Assembly: GCA_033032175.1 (NCBI GenBank)
Contig: CM065316.1
Span: 3,690,115 to 3,754,114 of the forward strand
Length of the DNA: 64,000 nt
Direction: 5' to 3'
Source: Saturnia japonica
Lineage: Eukaryota > Arthropoda > Insecta > Lepidoptera > Saturniidae
Every line of letters begins with the position of its first letter. The stretch's first letter is position 1. The notes below the pieces were generated by a model. The model ran no database searches, was not told the origin of the DNA, and was given only the letters and a program-made list of their open reading frames with translations. Shown here in pieces: positions 49,210 through 62,520 of this stretch. Position numbers and translations under genes: made by a program.

Positions 49210-52200
49210 TTCTGTTAGATTTAAATAAATTTAGATAGTAGTAGAAATGCGGAAAAGGGTTCAGTCAAATGCAAAACATCACAGCATTCCACACGACATT
49301 AGAATAATTAATTAAAACAAACTCACCATTATTCGATGCATGTAAATAATCCGACGAGGAGGTTATTTGCACTTTAAGCTTAGGCTTTTAGCTCTTTCTG
49401 GATTTTATTAGCTTGGATGGGGAACGGTGTAGGAAGTACATGCTCTTCATGTACTTCTGTGTATTTTTTAAAATAACTATCCTTTACCAGCGAAAAGCCT
49501 TCGTGATATAAACACACATAATTTATATCTGAAGCATACAAAATATCTATCAGTATTTTATCCTTTTCTAACTAAGGACATAGTATGCATATGAAATTTA
49601 GGGAGAGTGTTGATTTTATATTGTAGGCATCGTTGGCAGGGTAGCGAAAGTATCCACTTTATCATTAAAAAATGTCTATTTCTATGACAGCGAAGTCGCA
49701 TGGAAAACTTAAAAAATAAATACAAAATTATGTGATAAGAAAAAATATACAATTTTAATTTATAACAAATCTCTTCTTTATTATCCGATATACATACATA
49801 CATTAAAGATCGATAATGAAAAACTATAAAACAATTATTTGCTCACCCTAATTCCCTAAGCCAAAACATTTGTATTTATTTGTAAAATTTAGCTATCACT
49901 TTAACTAATGTTTATAAATTCCTTTACCTAAAAATAATTATGATATGTCTTTAATTTATATACTAAAAATAGGCACAATTAGGTTATGTTATGCCTTTAG
50001 ATTTCTCTTTTTTAGTGATGGGCAATGCCTACTCAAAATTATTTGAGTAAGTTAAAAAAGAGTTCGGTTTTTAAACAAAGGAATTGATCAACTCTTTCAA
50101 GTATAACGACAAGTATCTTATTTCAGAATTTTTAATGTATTCAAATCAATTATGTAATACTATCTATTATAATTAATTATTTCATCAATTTTAAACAAAA
50201 CAGTACTCAATTTGTGCTCCTAAGTGTATTTTATAAGGATCGTATTACTACTATGATATAGTATTTTTGAATAGAATTATAGTAAATGTGATTGATATAT
50301 GTGTGGTATATTTTAAATTCCTTTGGCAAGCCGAAATGATAGTTTTTAATAGCACTTCTCAAAATCATACTAAAAGTGATATCTCTGTTGTTTTTAAGCG
50401 TTCCGTTGACGCATTGTTCAAACTAACTTCTTACAAAAATTAAGACCATTAATATATTTCATTAGTCCTATTCGACGCCGATTACTAATATTTGGTTACC
50501 CGAATACGTAAGCATAGTTTATAGTAGAATCCAGATTAACTGGAAATCGTGTGTATTCAGTTTACATTTCACAGCACTATTTGTACTTTCCGATTGGTGG
50601 AGTAAGTAGAGTGCAACAAGTAACTAGTGGAGTTTTTCATGTGATCTTATCTGTCATGGGGTCCTTTTTATTTTACTTCATAAACTTTTGTTAATTTGCC
50701 CTATATTGTAATTTTGGCAGCACTTTACATGATATAGTTTGTTTATTCAACTCAAGTGAAATTAATTATAAATAATAATTAGAAACATGGATTTTAAGTT
50801 GCCACACAAACTCCTTAGACAGTTTTAACAATGGAGCCGCTAATTTTTAGCGCTATGTTTGAAAATTACAACAATGATTATAAAGATATTCTATTTCCGT
50901 GACGTTGGCAGGATTGTGGATAAACACAGCTGCCGTAAAATAAAAAGAAGTAAGCAGTGATGAACAAGTCGTGAAAAGTTTGAGCAGCTTAGAGTAAAAT
51001 CGTTTACCGGGACTTTCCCTATCACAATTTCATACAGACAATAGGAATTCTACTATAACTATTCGATTTCAATGGAAAAGGCATTTGCGCTGTACCAATG
51101 TGGTAAAAAAAGCAATAAGCCAAGCCAATTTGAACTTAATTGTGTTATGTAGTTTCTTACTACGTATAAACATAATGGAGTCGGTTTTTTTAAGAACAAA
51201 CTTTATATAAAATACACCTTAAAATGAAAAGAAATACGGAAGCTTATACCTATCACAGTTAAATTCGATTTAAGATATAATTATAATAGTACCTGTGTTT
51301 ATATAAAATTTAACGAGGATAAGGACAAGAAATCTTCTATGGTTGTGCGAGGAGTGATCCTGATTAATAATAAAGAACTGAGCAAGAAGTTTGAGCAACC
51401 ATAAAAAAATGCTACCGATTACACTATTTTCATTCATCGGTAAAATACTTCAGGACAATTTCTTAGTCATAATGAATATTTTTGGCAAGGCATTTTCATA
51501 GTCTTTAATTGAGATCTTCAATAATTATGATGTCCCATAACATTATGACCAGTTACATAGTGATGTTTTAATTAATAATTTCACTAAAAATAATTAAGTA
51601 ACATAATAAATATCTTATATTTTGATTTTTCTATATAATAAAACTAATAATTTCTTTAAATTTCAAAAATATATCTAATCTAGAAAATAACTTATTACTA
51701 ACGAGACATTTATCGAACATCAGGCACAAAAAAACTATTTCTACTTTTGTGTCAACCTTGTTAAAGAGAAAAGTTCATATGCGATAAAGAATCTACAAGA
51801 AAATATATATAAGTTACTCTTTACTTAAATCTAGAATAATAATCTTGGAAAAGCAAATAGCTTACAAATATAGCAAATTTCTTTTAAATATTTTCATCAC
51901 TTTATTTACAATTATTGATGTCGTATAATTAATAATATAATGCTTCAGTTAATGGTGTTTGGTTTTTTTTTCTTTTTCCCAACAAGTACCTACATTAGCG
52001 GCACGCTATAATGGCCGTTTTGAAGTTTGGCCTCTCATCAAATTTCATATAAATTATTAAGTATAACGTACGTCAGCAGTGACGTGCATTTAGTCATAAA
52101 ATTGATCAAATGTAAAATTTTAGGACACAAAATTAATTTATTATACTGTTTTCTAAACTATATAATATAGTAACACGAACAAATCTTTTCACGTTTTTAC

Positions 52201-53586
52201 TAACAACAAAAAAACAGCGCCATTTGACAGAATCCTTAATGGATTATAATTATTAGTGTACTCATTTACAACACAACTCGGCATTTGTGCTGCATAATTC
52301 GAAATTTTAAAAATGAAATCTAATACGTTCTTTAAGTAATATAGAATTGCTGTCTAGCACAACTACTACCTCCGGCAAACTCGCGTCATTGCTCATTAAA
52401 GCTTTTTAATCAGCTACTACTTGCAATACTAGTGATAAATCCAAAAACTTATAGATACGACTCGCATTTGATTATATTTTTTTTGAAAATAAATTGACAT
52501 TTTGTCGTGTACTATTGCAATGTGTCAAAAAGGCCATCATAGCGGGCCGCTGTTATAGTTATTCAGTAGTTAAAACGCGATCGTTATTTTCTGACCAAGC
52601 CATATTATATATATAACATTTGCGAATGGTTAACTGATCTATTTTATAATCCCGTAGATACTTAAGCATTCATTTTTTCACTGTGCAAGTAAGCGTACAT
52701 ATACTTGATCATAATAAAGTAACTTTCTCCGCTAATAGTATAAAAAACTTCAAAAGGAGGTATATATCGTTTTTTGTTTGTAAATGCACCTAGTACTTAC
52801 ATATTAACAAGGAAAATGTTTATGTGACTATATGTTTGGACGGCATAATACAAAGGTTATGAATTTTTTACGTAAAAAGTCTGAATTTAGTGGCAAATTT
52901 AAACGCAGCCGCTAAAAGCTTTTGTTCAATTAAAACTTTGATTCTATCATGTTTATGTGATATTCACAAGTGTAACGTTCAACGGCCATCTGATACTAGA
53001 TATGTCAATCAAGTAATTTATCACAGTTTATCACTCAACGATATGTGCTGATGTTGGATAATCGCCTAAAATGGCAATTTATATATACATTATTAATGTT
53101 CTACACATTTGAATACGAAAATAAGGTGTTAAATCCAGTCAAATATACATAAAAAAGAACACACATGCAAAAGTCTCGAATGATGCCCGTAACCGGCCAG
53201 AACTATGAACCGTGGCGAAATATTTACATAATTTAAATAATAATAATAAAAAAATCAACAAACGAACATTAATTACGCCACTAACGTTTCCGGAACCAGG
53301 TACAGACAAACACTCACATAATGGTAAATTTATAACAACAATAAAAAAAAACTGTCAGTCCCAACGATTTAAAATCGATTGTAAATTTTGCGCTTTCACG
53401 TGTTAATACTGCATGCCGACACTTCGACATCAACATGCTAATGGGGGTTAAAGTTTATAAAGCGAATCACAATTGTTCACAATAGCCTCATTTCACAAAT
53501 TAGTCTTTATACACTGAAAAATACAGTTTCACACTAGGCACTTTTTAAGGCAGGATGAGGAACTCTTTGGACCAAGTCTGACGGGT

Positions 53587-53873
53587 TTAAGCGTTCAGTT
53601 TGGGCATGGGGAGCCGCTCCTCGAAATTGACAGACTCCGAAGTGTCAGATTTGGTGACGCGGTCGAGCCTCCGCGTCCTGTCTCTGAAGGAGCCGAAACC
53701 GGAATCGTGGGTATTGGGCGGAGACGTACCTACGAGTATCCTGGGCATGTCGCACTCCTCACATTTGTCGAGGAGCGGGTGGTTCCTGAACGTGCACATG
53801 TGGCACTGCCACGACGACGACGGCCGCTGTCCCGTGTAGATATTACTATAGAAATTGCTTGATTCGTCAGTTT
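53587..53873 (-). CDS. Tab2: TAB2 exon 3 (NZF zinc finger and stop)
   Basis: Acceptor GTTACAG precedes 53873; TAA at 53587-53589. It carries the RanBP2-type zinc finger and a Ser/Arg-rich tail. Confidence 0.93.
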
Positions 53874-56800
53874 CTGTAACAACATTTTTATATTAGACCT
53901 GAAATTCTTTATTCATTCACTTTAGTTACTAGAAGAAAACAAAGCATTATATTTATTTATGAACAAATGATGGCCACTGGCTAATACACTACATTTCATT
54001 CACATTTACAAAATAAAAACATTTTTCAGTGCATTTGCCTTTTAAGGCCACCACCGCATGCTTCATTTGCTTCAATTTAAAAAAAATATTTTAGTCAGTA
54101 ATGATAATAAAAATAGCCAAAAAGTCTAACAAAATGAAAAAAATGGACACCGTAAATAACATAGGAAAAAAAGGAGAAAGGAAATAATGACATTGGACAA
54201 ATTTTATTCTTAACTTTAACTTAACTTTCCTTTTATTCAAATTATTCAGATATATGTTGACAAATGTCCGAATCTCATAATACCTTGCGAAGTTTTTCCT
54301 TGGATCTTAGATTAGCATAGAGTCTCATATCCCACATAACAAAAGAAATCAAATTATCCAACTCACCCAACTATTTGTTATCCAACATTTGACGGTGTAA
54401 TGTACCCAATCTCAGTCAGCAAATGGGGTGCTGATGAAAGCCATCAGACTGAATAGGATACACATAAATATATTTAAATCGATACTTGGTAATCGGTAAC
54501 CCAATATTTAAATTAATGCTTTATTCAGGCTGATGACTCTCCTGGATTTAGATAAACCAGTGCTGTATCAGTTGATATTTAGGATACGATAGAACAAATA
54601 CGTAGTGATAAAAGTATATTTGAAAGTTTAAACGTAATTTTAAAACATTACGAATAGTAATTAACAACATATCTCCTGAAAAGACGATTAGCTGATAAAT
54701 GATAGATCGTGTTACTACGATAAATATTGGAACAGCCTTCTTTCGAAATATCCGCATTCTATGTTATTTGGAAGTTAAAAATCATCAATACATGTGAATT
54801 TTCAATAGTGTAGAATCAAAATTCAAAGTTAGTCTAGCTATACGCCGACTGCTGTAAGGGTTTGCGGGACGCGGGGCGGCCCTATATCTTAAGATCAATA
54901 TTTTATACATTATATTGTCTTTATTAAAATGGTAATTAAAAAATGACTACATTGAACAAAAGTTGTATGGTTATTGCTGCCAACGGCCGGCAAAAGACCA
55001 GCTCATCGGTTGGTTTTGTTTCCCTCCCGCGTCCCGCAGACAATAACAAGATCTGCACTTACGGCTCTCAGCTTATAATATTGAAGTAAAAAATATCCCA
55101 TACTTACCATTAGATCCCATTTCAAGTCGTTTGGCGACAGTATCACACTGATCCCTCAGCCTTTCTACGTATTCTCTTAGTTTCTGTGCAGCCGCGGGCG
55201 TCGGCGGCGGGCCAGCTAATATACTCGTCTCTTTTGCTTGCTGCGCCAGTCTGCCCTTTTCTTGATTCAGTGCAATGGCAAGACGGTTCAGCCTTTCTTT
55301 CTGTCGCTCAATCAGAGAACGATCTAGAAATATAACAAAAAATATTATTCTATGCGGTTGTGCTTTTTGTTCTTAACTTTATTTAACACTAGCTGGTACC
55401 TGCGACTTCGTCTGCGTATTATTGGTTATACGCAGATTGATCTCGGAATACTACAAACCAAAAGAAAATCAAAGATGTGGTTGTCACTATGTGTATGGTG
55501 GACGCGATCCTACCACTCCGTTAAATTACTGCATATGCACCAGCGGATTTCAAACACGATAAAGCAAAAAAATCATAGATGAGTATTATATTTGTAGGAT
55601 AACAGTGGTTAAGTTATGATTTTACCATTATAAAAAGTACCCTATGTATTATTCCAGATTATAAACTATCTGTGTGCTAAATTTCATCCAAAACCGTTCA
55701 GTAGTTTATACGTGATTGAGTAACAAACATACAAACTTTCACATTTATTATATTGGTAGGATAATACTGGTTAAACTATGACTTTTTCCGAGATAAAAAA
55801 TACCCTATGTGTTATTCCGGGTCATAGACTATCTGTGTGCTAAATTTCATTTAAATCCGTTCATCCGTTTTTACGTGATTGAGTAACAAACATCCAAACA
55901 TACACACTTTCACATTTATTGTAGGATACGGAAAGCAGTTTGTTTTCTAGTAGATTATGTATGTGTAACATACATTATGATCTCCATAAATAAATGTTTT
56001 TAAAGTTATCTTCAAGGTAGACAAGTTAATTATATGTTACTGTATAAATAAAGAATGCCGAACAGATGAGAAGTTTAATATATCTAGAAAAAATATAATA
56101 TTACGAAATCACAATGGATTAAAGTTGACATTTGTTTTTTGTAAAATTACACTGGCTTGACTAATGTTTTTTTTGCTGAATTTGATAAGATTAGTATAGT
56201 TTATAGACAATGTAATCCTAGAACAACAAGTAAGGTTGTGATCGCCGACAGACAACGTTCCATGGACAATAGACGTAATATGTATGTTTCAAGTACACAT
56301 TTGTGTTTCCATAACATTGTATAACCCATTCTCAGACGGCCGCCAAATTGTTAAATATTGCACTTCGGGCGGGGCCCTTCACGGTGTACTTACGAAATAG
56401 ACGTGCGTTCAGTAATTTAATGGTTTATCAGTTATTTTGTATGGTACATATAAATAAAACTTACATCGTTTTATTTCATTATGTCGACTAAACCGTAACT
56501 ATTGTTTTAATATAACTCGGAAAAGTAACCGCACTTTAATTTATGGTGGTTGAATCTATGCAAGATTCGACGGCGGAAGAAATACACTCACTTTTATTTC
56601 TGCCACCGGGCAGCAGTGCTTGCGACACTATGTACCACCGGTCTAAAGGGTCTGGTATTCAACATGTACTGGGACATAAGGCGTCCGATCTCAGTCCTCA
56701 GGAATAGCAACCTATTATGACTCCGGGTCTTTTGAGGTCTGTTATACATACTTATAGGCTGCAGTGACCACTAAACCTGTTTTAACACTTAAATAAAGGC

Positions 56801-59800
56801 TACGAAGTCTCCACTTACAATCGCTGTGGTCAGACCAGCATAAAATTTCCCCAATAGAAGTCTCCTGGTTTAAAACACATCGTCTGTTCCCAAAAAGCGA
56901 CGAATCTAATCGAATCCCGTGTATTTTTACTACTTGTCTGGTGATCGCTGTGCATTAGAGATGTTGATCAGTACGACTAAGAATACGTAATAGGTGAGAA
57001 CAATTTAGTTGTCTCCTTTGAGACAACATCCTTTCTTAGTCATATCACATATGTCATATCTCAGCTAAGTAGGCATAACATACTTTCTTCTTCTGCTCTC
57101 GTCTATCAATTGTCATCACATTATTCACACCATTTATATACATGTCATTTATCACACAATCACCTTCTTCGGTCTTCCTCTACTCCAATATCCATTCATC
57201 TTACTAAACATTCTTCTAATTACTAGAAGTTATTATGACTTTGATTCCTCATTTTCTACTAGCAGTCCGTCGCTGTAATCTATTCAAGGCACCAAAAAGT
57301 CTTCCTCATGACATGGGACGACATTCTATATTGAAACTAAATTTAATTAATTATATTCCTCAACGATAAATCTAGTAGTACACATCGATCGATTTATTAC
57401 AATTTATTTTTACTTAGTGATTCTAAAGTAGTTTAAGAAAAAGAATAGAACGCGATACATTAGGATTGATGCACCGGACGTCTATTTTCGTTTTTACGCG
57501 CGTTAATTATTGAACAATGAAATCAAAGCCCAGACTGTGGATGCTTTACTTCTTGTTGTCGTAGGTAATGATTGGCTTTTTTTGTTCGTATTTTTTTTCC
57601 ATTTCAAGTGTCATACGTTTATTTTAGATGCGACGTTTGGGTATTGTATCACGAAATTAGACGTGCCAATTTCGTTATGTTGGACTACATATATTACACG
57701 GTTTTAATTATTTTTATCACTACGCTAAGGTCTTTCACGTAAATATATTTATAACGAAACAAAACCTACATGTTTCAAAATTGGCAAATTTGATTGGAGT
57801 AATCAAATTCCCACCCTCCCCATGTATATATTACAACCTGTATATATTACAAGTTTCAATTGCCTTTTCTCTCGCTCGCACACCAGCATGAACGTCATTG
57901 CCGAAATATAAATATGAACAAGTGTCCTGAACGAAGTATTCTATATCTCTTTCTCGAGAAGGTATTATTATCTATAATTGTGTGAGTTTTGGACGGGATC
58001 CTGAAGTGGCATATTGTGGTTTTTATTTTTAATTAATTTATTTAGGATTTTGACCCTATATTATGTAATATTGGTGGCGTTTTGCGTGATATAGTTTGGT
58101 TTTTGTGCATAGATGAAGTGGATTAAAAGTATAAACCAAGAGCGTGCATTCTGGGATCTCACAAAAATTCTCTAGATCGTTCTAACATGGCGGCCACCAT
58201 CTTTTTGGACGCCACTTTGTATATAAGTAATGTATATTACTACGAAATCTTGAAAACATTGACGCTGAAAAATTTTACTAAGACTTTAAAACATTGACAC
58301 TGGCAAAAGTGCTTTTGCGGTTTCAAAACAAGAACAAGAAGAAGAAGTGTCCTGAACTCCAACAGATTTTCCTTCTCTGAAAGGTCAGGTTTACTGTAAG
58401 ATTCGAAACAACTTCAAACAATATGTTATTCAAGGGGGATACAGTTTTTTTATTATTATTTTTTAGAACTGACTACACTGTTAGCTTTAAGGGCCCTATC
58501 CAAAAACAGAGCCGCTGCGGCTTTTACAGCTTCACCGGACTTGGCGGTGTAAACAGTGGCGGAATAAGGGCTGTTCTGGTTCTAAACAGCGTCTAACCAT
58601 ATGTAATCTCCATTAGTCAAGTATCAAAAGATTTGAAGGCCCACTAGAACCAGACTATTTTTATAGTAGCACCATGCCAGGAAGCAAATAATGGCAAACT
58701 TTTGCCATTCTTGGCTTCCGTTGGGCTTAACCACACTGCTTTTAAACAATAAAATAAATAATGTGTGACTTTTTCATTATTACGCAACTAATAACAGTCA
58801 TCATCAATATCATTATTTCAGGCGTGTATAATTCAGGGGCTGCACCGTGTATCGCGTCACATTGGTTCAACGGTGAACAACTAGATGAGCGCTTAACAAT
58901 TAGTTATATTTATCGTAGATCGCGTTGTCAAGATTATCTTTTGACGGGGTACGTGTTGCAGCCCGAAATTGTTATTTGTACTGAAATTACACTAGTGTGA
59001 ATAGTAATGTAAGAGTAATATACCACTAGAACTCGGTTTGTGTTGTCATTATTGAAACGATCGAGTTCGTCCCCCACCACTCCGGGATACTAAAGTTTTA
59101 CAAGGCGAAAGCCATTCATCTACAGACATCTACTGCTCCCCCAAAGATCGCCACAATTTTAGGTCCTGCGCTGCTCGCATTCAAGGGCTTTCCCTAACCT
59201 TCACCAGGTTGTTGGTTCACTTTGTGACCAGTCTTAAGCTATGTCACATCTTATCATTCATGACACTGCAGTGTCTCAAAATAAAAGTCCTGACAACTGA
59301 GGTGTGGTCACTAATTATGGGTTTTATAAGAAAGTTCAAAAAGGAGTAATTCATATATGCCTGCAATTGGGTTGGCTGTTTAGAATTAAGCCAATGCTGG
59401 CACCATGAAGCATCTACACCACAACAGCTATTTCGTGCGAAGCAGTTTTGTGGGTTGGTAAACAGTCTATTATTATAACACACACCAAAATATAATGTTT
59501 GCATAGCACTAGCATGAAATACTACAAGCAAATGTCCAAGATATTTGAAAGATTTCAATTTTGAAAAAAAAAAATACTGTAAAAATAATAATAATAAATA
59601 CTTAATTTCTCAGTTACAATTTCACTAATTGCCTGTTAATTAACTATAACTAACTTTATATTACACAAATGTAAAATTTGACTTATGATTTTTTTATTAC
59701 CTAAGATTGTTCAACTGTCTTTTGTTCATCCTGGTATAATTTTTTTTCATAAAATGTAAAAAACAAGTGGGGTTGCTTTTCCATAAAGTATATTTATGTA

Positions 59801-62236
59801 TACATACTGAACTAATATTTTAATAATGCAATAAGTACAAGATTTTATGAAAACATAGTTTTATTAGATTTTTGGTGGTTCTCCAATGAATGAGAAGCAC
59901 TATGAAAATATACATAACAAAAAAGAATTGAACATTCCATTAACACTTTAAGGGCATCCTTTATGTGAGATAGTTATTTATTAATTTGAACTTTCCGCTG
60001 CTTATGTGATTTGGTATTATGTAGTAGGACTCTCCATATTCCTCATGTGAGATTAACCTATCGTCTTTAAATAATTCAAGTAATTATTTAAAAGTATTCC
60101 ATGTATTTTGCTTCATACTCATCCCACTAAATATGTAAGTGTTAATACTAATAATATCTTCTACTGGGAATCCCAGGCACATACAATATTGAATACAAAA
60201 TATTATCTATTTATATATGATTATATTAATGTATATTTCCTAAATCTGTACACAAATAAAAAATGTGATTTGTTATCAAGAGGAAGTCGGTTACAGTTTT
60301 ACTGATCAAACAAAAATAATATAATAGTATACATTAAAGTATTGATTTAAAATTAACTATTCCTACCCTTTCTTAATTTGATAGTTTAATAAATATTGGT
60401 GTATGATCCCAAGCTGAAAAAGTATTATGTGAACAAAATATATTTGAATGTTTGTTATAAAACTATTTATAATCTGAATATATTTTTAAGTTGAAGAGTT
60501 TATAAATCTCATCATTTATTATATTTTAACAACTTATATGTAGTCTCTATAAAAAATTAGTTTCACTTGCATGTAAAGAATAAAGAAATGAGACAATCTC
60601 TTCAACTCTTTTTTAGCCACAAATTAAGATAACTGGATTGCACTGATTGGGACTGCAACAAGAACATTTTTTAAACTAACTTCATTAAAAGAGGAGATTC
60701 TCAATAAAATTGTATTTTTTTTAATGATGTTCAGAGAATCTCAATTCAATTGTATTTTTTTATGGATGTTCAAAAATAGCTTCTTTATTTATGAACTGAT
60801 TTACATGATACTTTTTTCGTTGGAAATGAGATACCTCAAGAGTAGTTCCATGTATCCAAGTTGGTTTTCATTTTTTGTTAATTGTACCATCTTATTAACA
60901 TAATAGCCAAAGTGTTTGTTATAAAAATAATTCCATAAGACAAATTATTATACATACCTGATATTGAACCTGGTGGATCCGGTGCTGCTCTGCTTGGTCT
61001 TGGAGACTCTATCCTAGAAGGAGGATGCGGCGGGGGCGGAGGAGCTCGTCGCCGCGTCGGCCTTGTTGTGCTAGGACTCACTGTCACTGTTACGTGACCT
61101 TCGAAACCACTATCATCATCCCGTGTCTCTCTTACCGGACTAGCCATATTCGAAGTTGGTGTGCAAACTGTCAAATTCACTGACGTAATAGCTCTAGGGC
61201 TATCGTAATCATCTAACCACGGATCACCATAGCCATGACTTAAGTCCATATGACAATTGACATTCACAGAAAAATTTAATGGGTAAGCTCTCTCAGTTCT
61301 AAACGAAGTGTTTGGTTTCGCTTCCTTTGTGGGTTGAGTTTCTGTTTTTATAGGTGGAGCCGGTGATAACGTCCTACATGTTTCAGACTCAGGTTCTTTC
61401 AATACCTGTTTAAATGCAATATCTGGATTTGGTTTGATGAAATCAAGGGTGTTCGGCCTTTTCGCCTTCTCTTGTGGTGGTTTCTCTTCTTTTTTTATTG
61501 TTTTCTTCTCTCTACTCCTGTCTAACTTTTCATTTAAATTGCACTTTATCTTACTACTTTTAAGAATTTTGTAATTTGTGCTCTCTGGCTGTTCTAAACT
61601 ATTCTGCTCATTGATTACTGGTGTATTAGCACTTTCTTCCTTCTTAGGTGTAGATGATAATACTTCTTTATTTGTATTGTTTGTCAATTCCAAATCACTT
61701 GGAGAATCAGCACTGTATTTAGCAATACAATTATCAATATTTATAATAGTTACTGGAGATACAGGTATTATGTTGTTCACTCTAAGAATTTCCTCATTCT
61801 TTGCATCTACAATGTTCTGATTTGCATCAGTGTTCAATTTATTTTCTTTATCTATTATATCTTCAACAGAACTAAGTATCGCTTTTTGGGGCCCTTGACA
61901 GATAACAGATTTTATTGCTGTCAGTTTTGATATCTCATGTTTAACTATAGGCTGGTTACGGCACTTCAGTGGCAGGTTCTGTTTAAGCTGGTTCGATTGG
62001 CGAGCAGCAGCTAACGAGGATGCGTGATAGGCGTGCGTTAGGGAGGCCTTGACTTCGCTATGGAGATGTGTCTCGCAGGCTTGCTTGTCGTGGCAGTAGA
62101 GCTCAATTGTATTTGACACCACATGATCAGGAACACCGGGAAACTTCTGTTTCAGTTCATGGAACAGTTGCATAAGCGATATATTGGTGCATGCGCACGG
62201 GGCAGGGCTCGCAGCGCTCTCAGACGGGGCAGACAT
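53587..62236 (-). CDS. Tab2: TAK1-binding protein TAB2/TAB3 homologue, three exons
   Basis: Joined exons 62236-60958, 55323-55108 and 53873-53587 give 593 residues. TAB2 links K63-polyubiquitin to the TAK1 kinase; in insects it acts in the IMD immune and JNK pathways. Residues about 20-62 form a CUE domain (LMQLFHELKQKFPGVP..VV). A long polar linker follows, then the TAB-typical AYPLNFSVNVNCHMDLS block, a Pro run, the coiled coil (exon 2, about 428-470) that binds TAK1, and at 520-545 an NZF zinc finger (W520, C522, C525, C536, C539) with the Thr-Phe pair at 526-527 that contacts ubiquitin. Both introns are GT-AG and phase 1. The start is the first in-frame ATG; a short out-of-frame ATG lies 10 bases upstream. 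Human TAB2 is about 690 residues, so this is on the short side. Confidence 0.93.
53874..55107 (-). other. TAB2 intron 2
   Basis: 1234 bases, donor GTAAGT, acceptor GTTACAG. AT-rich. Contains a pair of inverted words (TGCGGGACGCGGG near 54863 and its complement near 55027) that could form the base of a hairpin about 165 bases across. Confidence 0.85.
55108..55323 (-). CDS. Tab2: TAB2 exon 2 (coiled coil)
   Basis: 216 bases, phase 1 at both sides, acceptor TTTCTAG, donor G|GTAAGT. Encodes a Gln/Leu/Arg-rich helix with RQKERLNRLAIALNQEKGRL, then a Pro-rich break and LREYVERLRDQC. Confidence 0.9.
55389..55926 (-). mobile_element. Helitron-like element with tandem 5' ends
   Basis: On the minus strand the 3' end is CAGCTAG at 55389 followed by T. 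A 5' end of the TCCTACCAATATAATAAATG type starts at 55761 after an A, and a second similar start (TCCTACAATAAATGTGAAAG) at 55926, also after an A. The segment between the two starts repeats 'gtgtgctaaatttcat' and 'acgtgattgagtaacaaaca'. This word set is familiar from lepidopteran repeats. The Helitron call is inferred from the ends. Confidence 0.6.
57933..58344 (+). mobile_element. retroposon family E, copy 2, with 13-bp target duplication
   Basis: AAGTGTCCTGAAC stands at 57920-57932 and again at 58345-58357. The body matches 22558-22967 from 'gagttttggacgggatcctg' onward but carries about 50 more bases at its 5' side, and its tail is AACAAGAAGAAG. No reading frame. Together the copies define a family that inserts with target duplications. 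Confidence 0.83.
58455..58760 (-). mobile_element. retroposon/LINE 3' fragment related to 42705-43062
   Basis: On the minus strand the sequence up to 'ctaacagtgtagtcagttct' followed by an A-rich tail matches the end of the 42705 element. A short frame (AKSGEAVKAAAALFLDRALK) is open here but shortened in the other copy, hinting that the family derives from a coding LINE. Confidence 0.6.
58761..60714. other. TAB2 intron 1, AT-rich part
   Basis: A GC-richer piece at about 59060-59230 could be another repeat fragment. Nothing coding is recognised. Confidence 0.4.
60715..60870 (+). repeat. dispersed repeat D, copy in TAB2 intron
   Basis: Shows 'tatggatgttcaaaaatagc', 'tatttatgaactgatttaca' and the 'gagatacctcaagagtagtt' block in the order found at 3053-3270. 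Confidence 0.6.
60958..62236 (-). CDS. Tab2: TAB2 exon 1 (CUE domain and linker)
   Basis: 1279 bases from the ATG to a phase 1 donor (TCAG|GTATGT). Includes the CUE domain, a Lys/Glu/Ser-rich linker and a Pro run (APPPPPHPP) near residue 405. Confidence 0.93.
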
Positions 62237-62520
62237 CGCCGCCCATCCTAGCGGAGGCCCACCGCTTCGCACGGAATTATCTCTCCTCCGGTACTCTGCG
62301 CGATATCTCCCGCTTACCGGTGAAGACGATCAAACATTTTAATATTATTTGACACTGTAAATAACGTCTTGTCTATTTTGTGACGTCACGAACCCAAATA
62401 TCACGAATTTGACCAGTTACGTATACATACCCGTGTTTTAGTGACTATTGACGTCGGCAGTATGTTAATACCTACGGTACACATATGACGATAAATAACA
62501 CACAATAAGACGAGGTTGGA
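62237..62520 (-). promoter_or_regulatory. TAB2 5' region with a CRE-like site
   Basis: A perfect TGACGTCA (62381-62388) lies about 145 bases above the start codon, the consensus for CREB/ATF-type factors. The segment near the start is GC-rich and has no TATA box. The transcription start is not determined, and a 5' non-coding exon remains possible. Confidence 0.4.

Larger units (their letters stand above)
43074..53586. other. 10.5 kb between the retroposon and TAB2, no gene supported
   Basis: AT-rich intergenic sequence. Open frames are short and look random. Noted inside: two TGACGTCA-type words near 48520 and 48620 and one near 46525, a diverged relative of retroposon E near 50650-50800, repeat J at 48776-48930 and a run of 26 G at 49184-49209. 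I see no RNA gene. Small exons of a long-intron gene cannot be excluded by eye. Confidence 0.45.
55324..60957 (-). other. TAB2 intron 1
   Basis: 5634 bases, donor GTATGT, acceptor TTTCTAG. Holds Helitron-like DNA (55389-55926), retroposon E copy 2 (57933-58344), a LINE-tail-like fragment (58455-58760) and repeat D (60715-60870). No other coding exon is needed because the phases fit. Confidence 0.8.
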
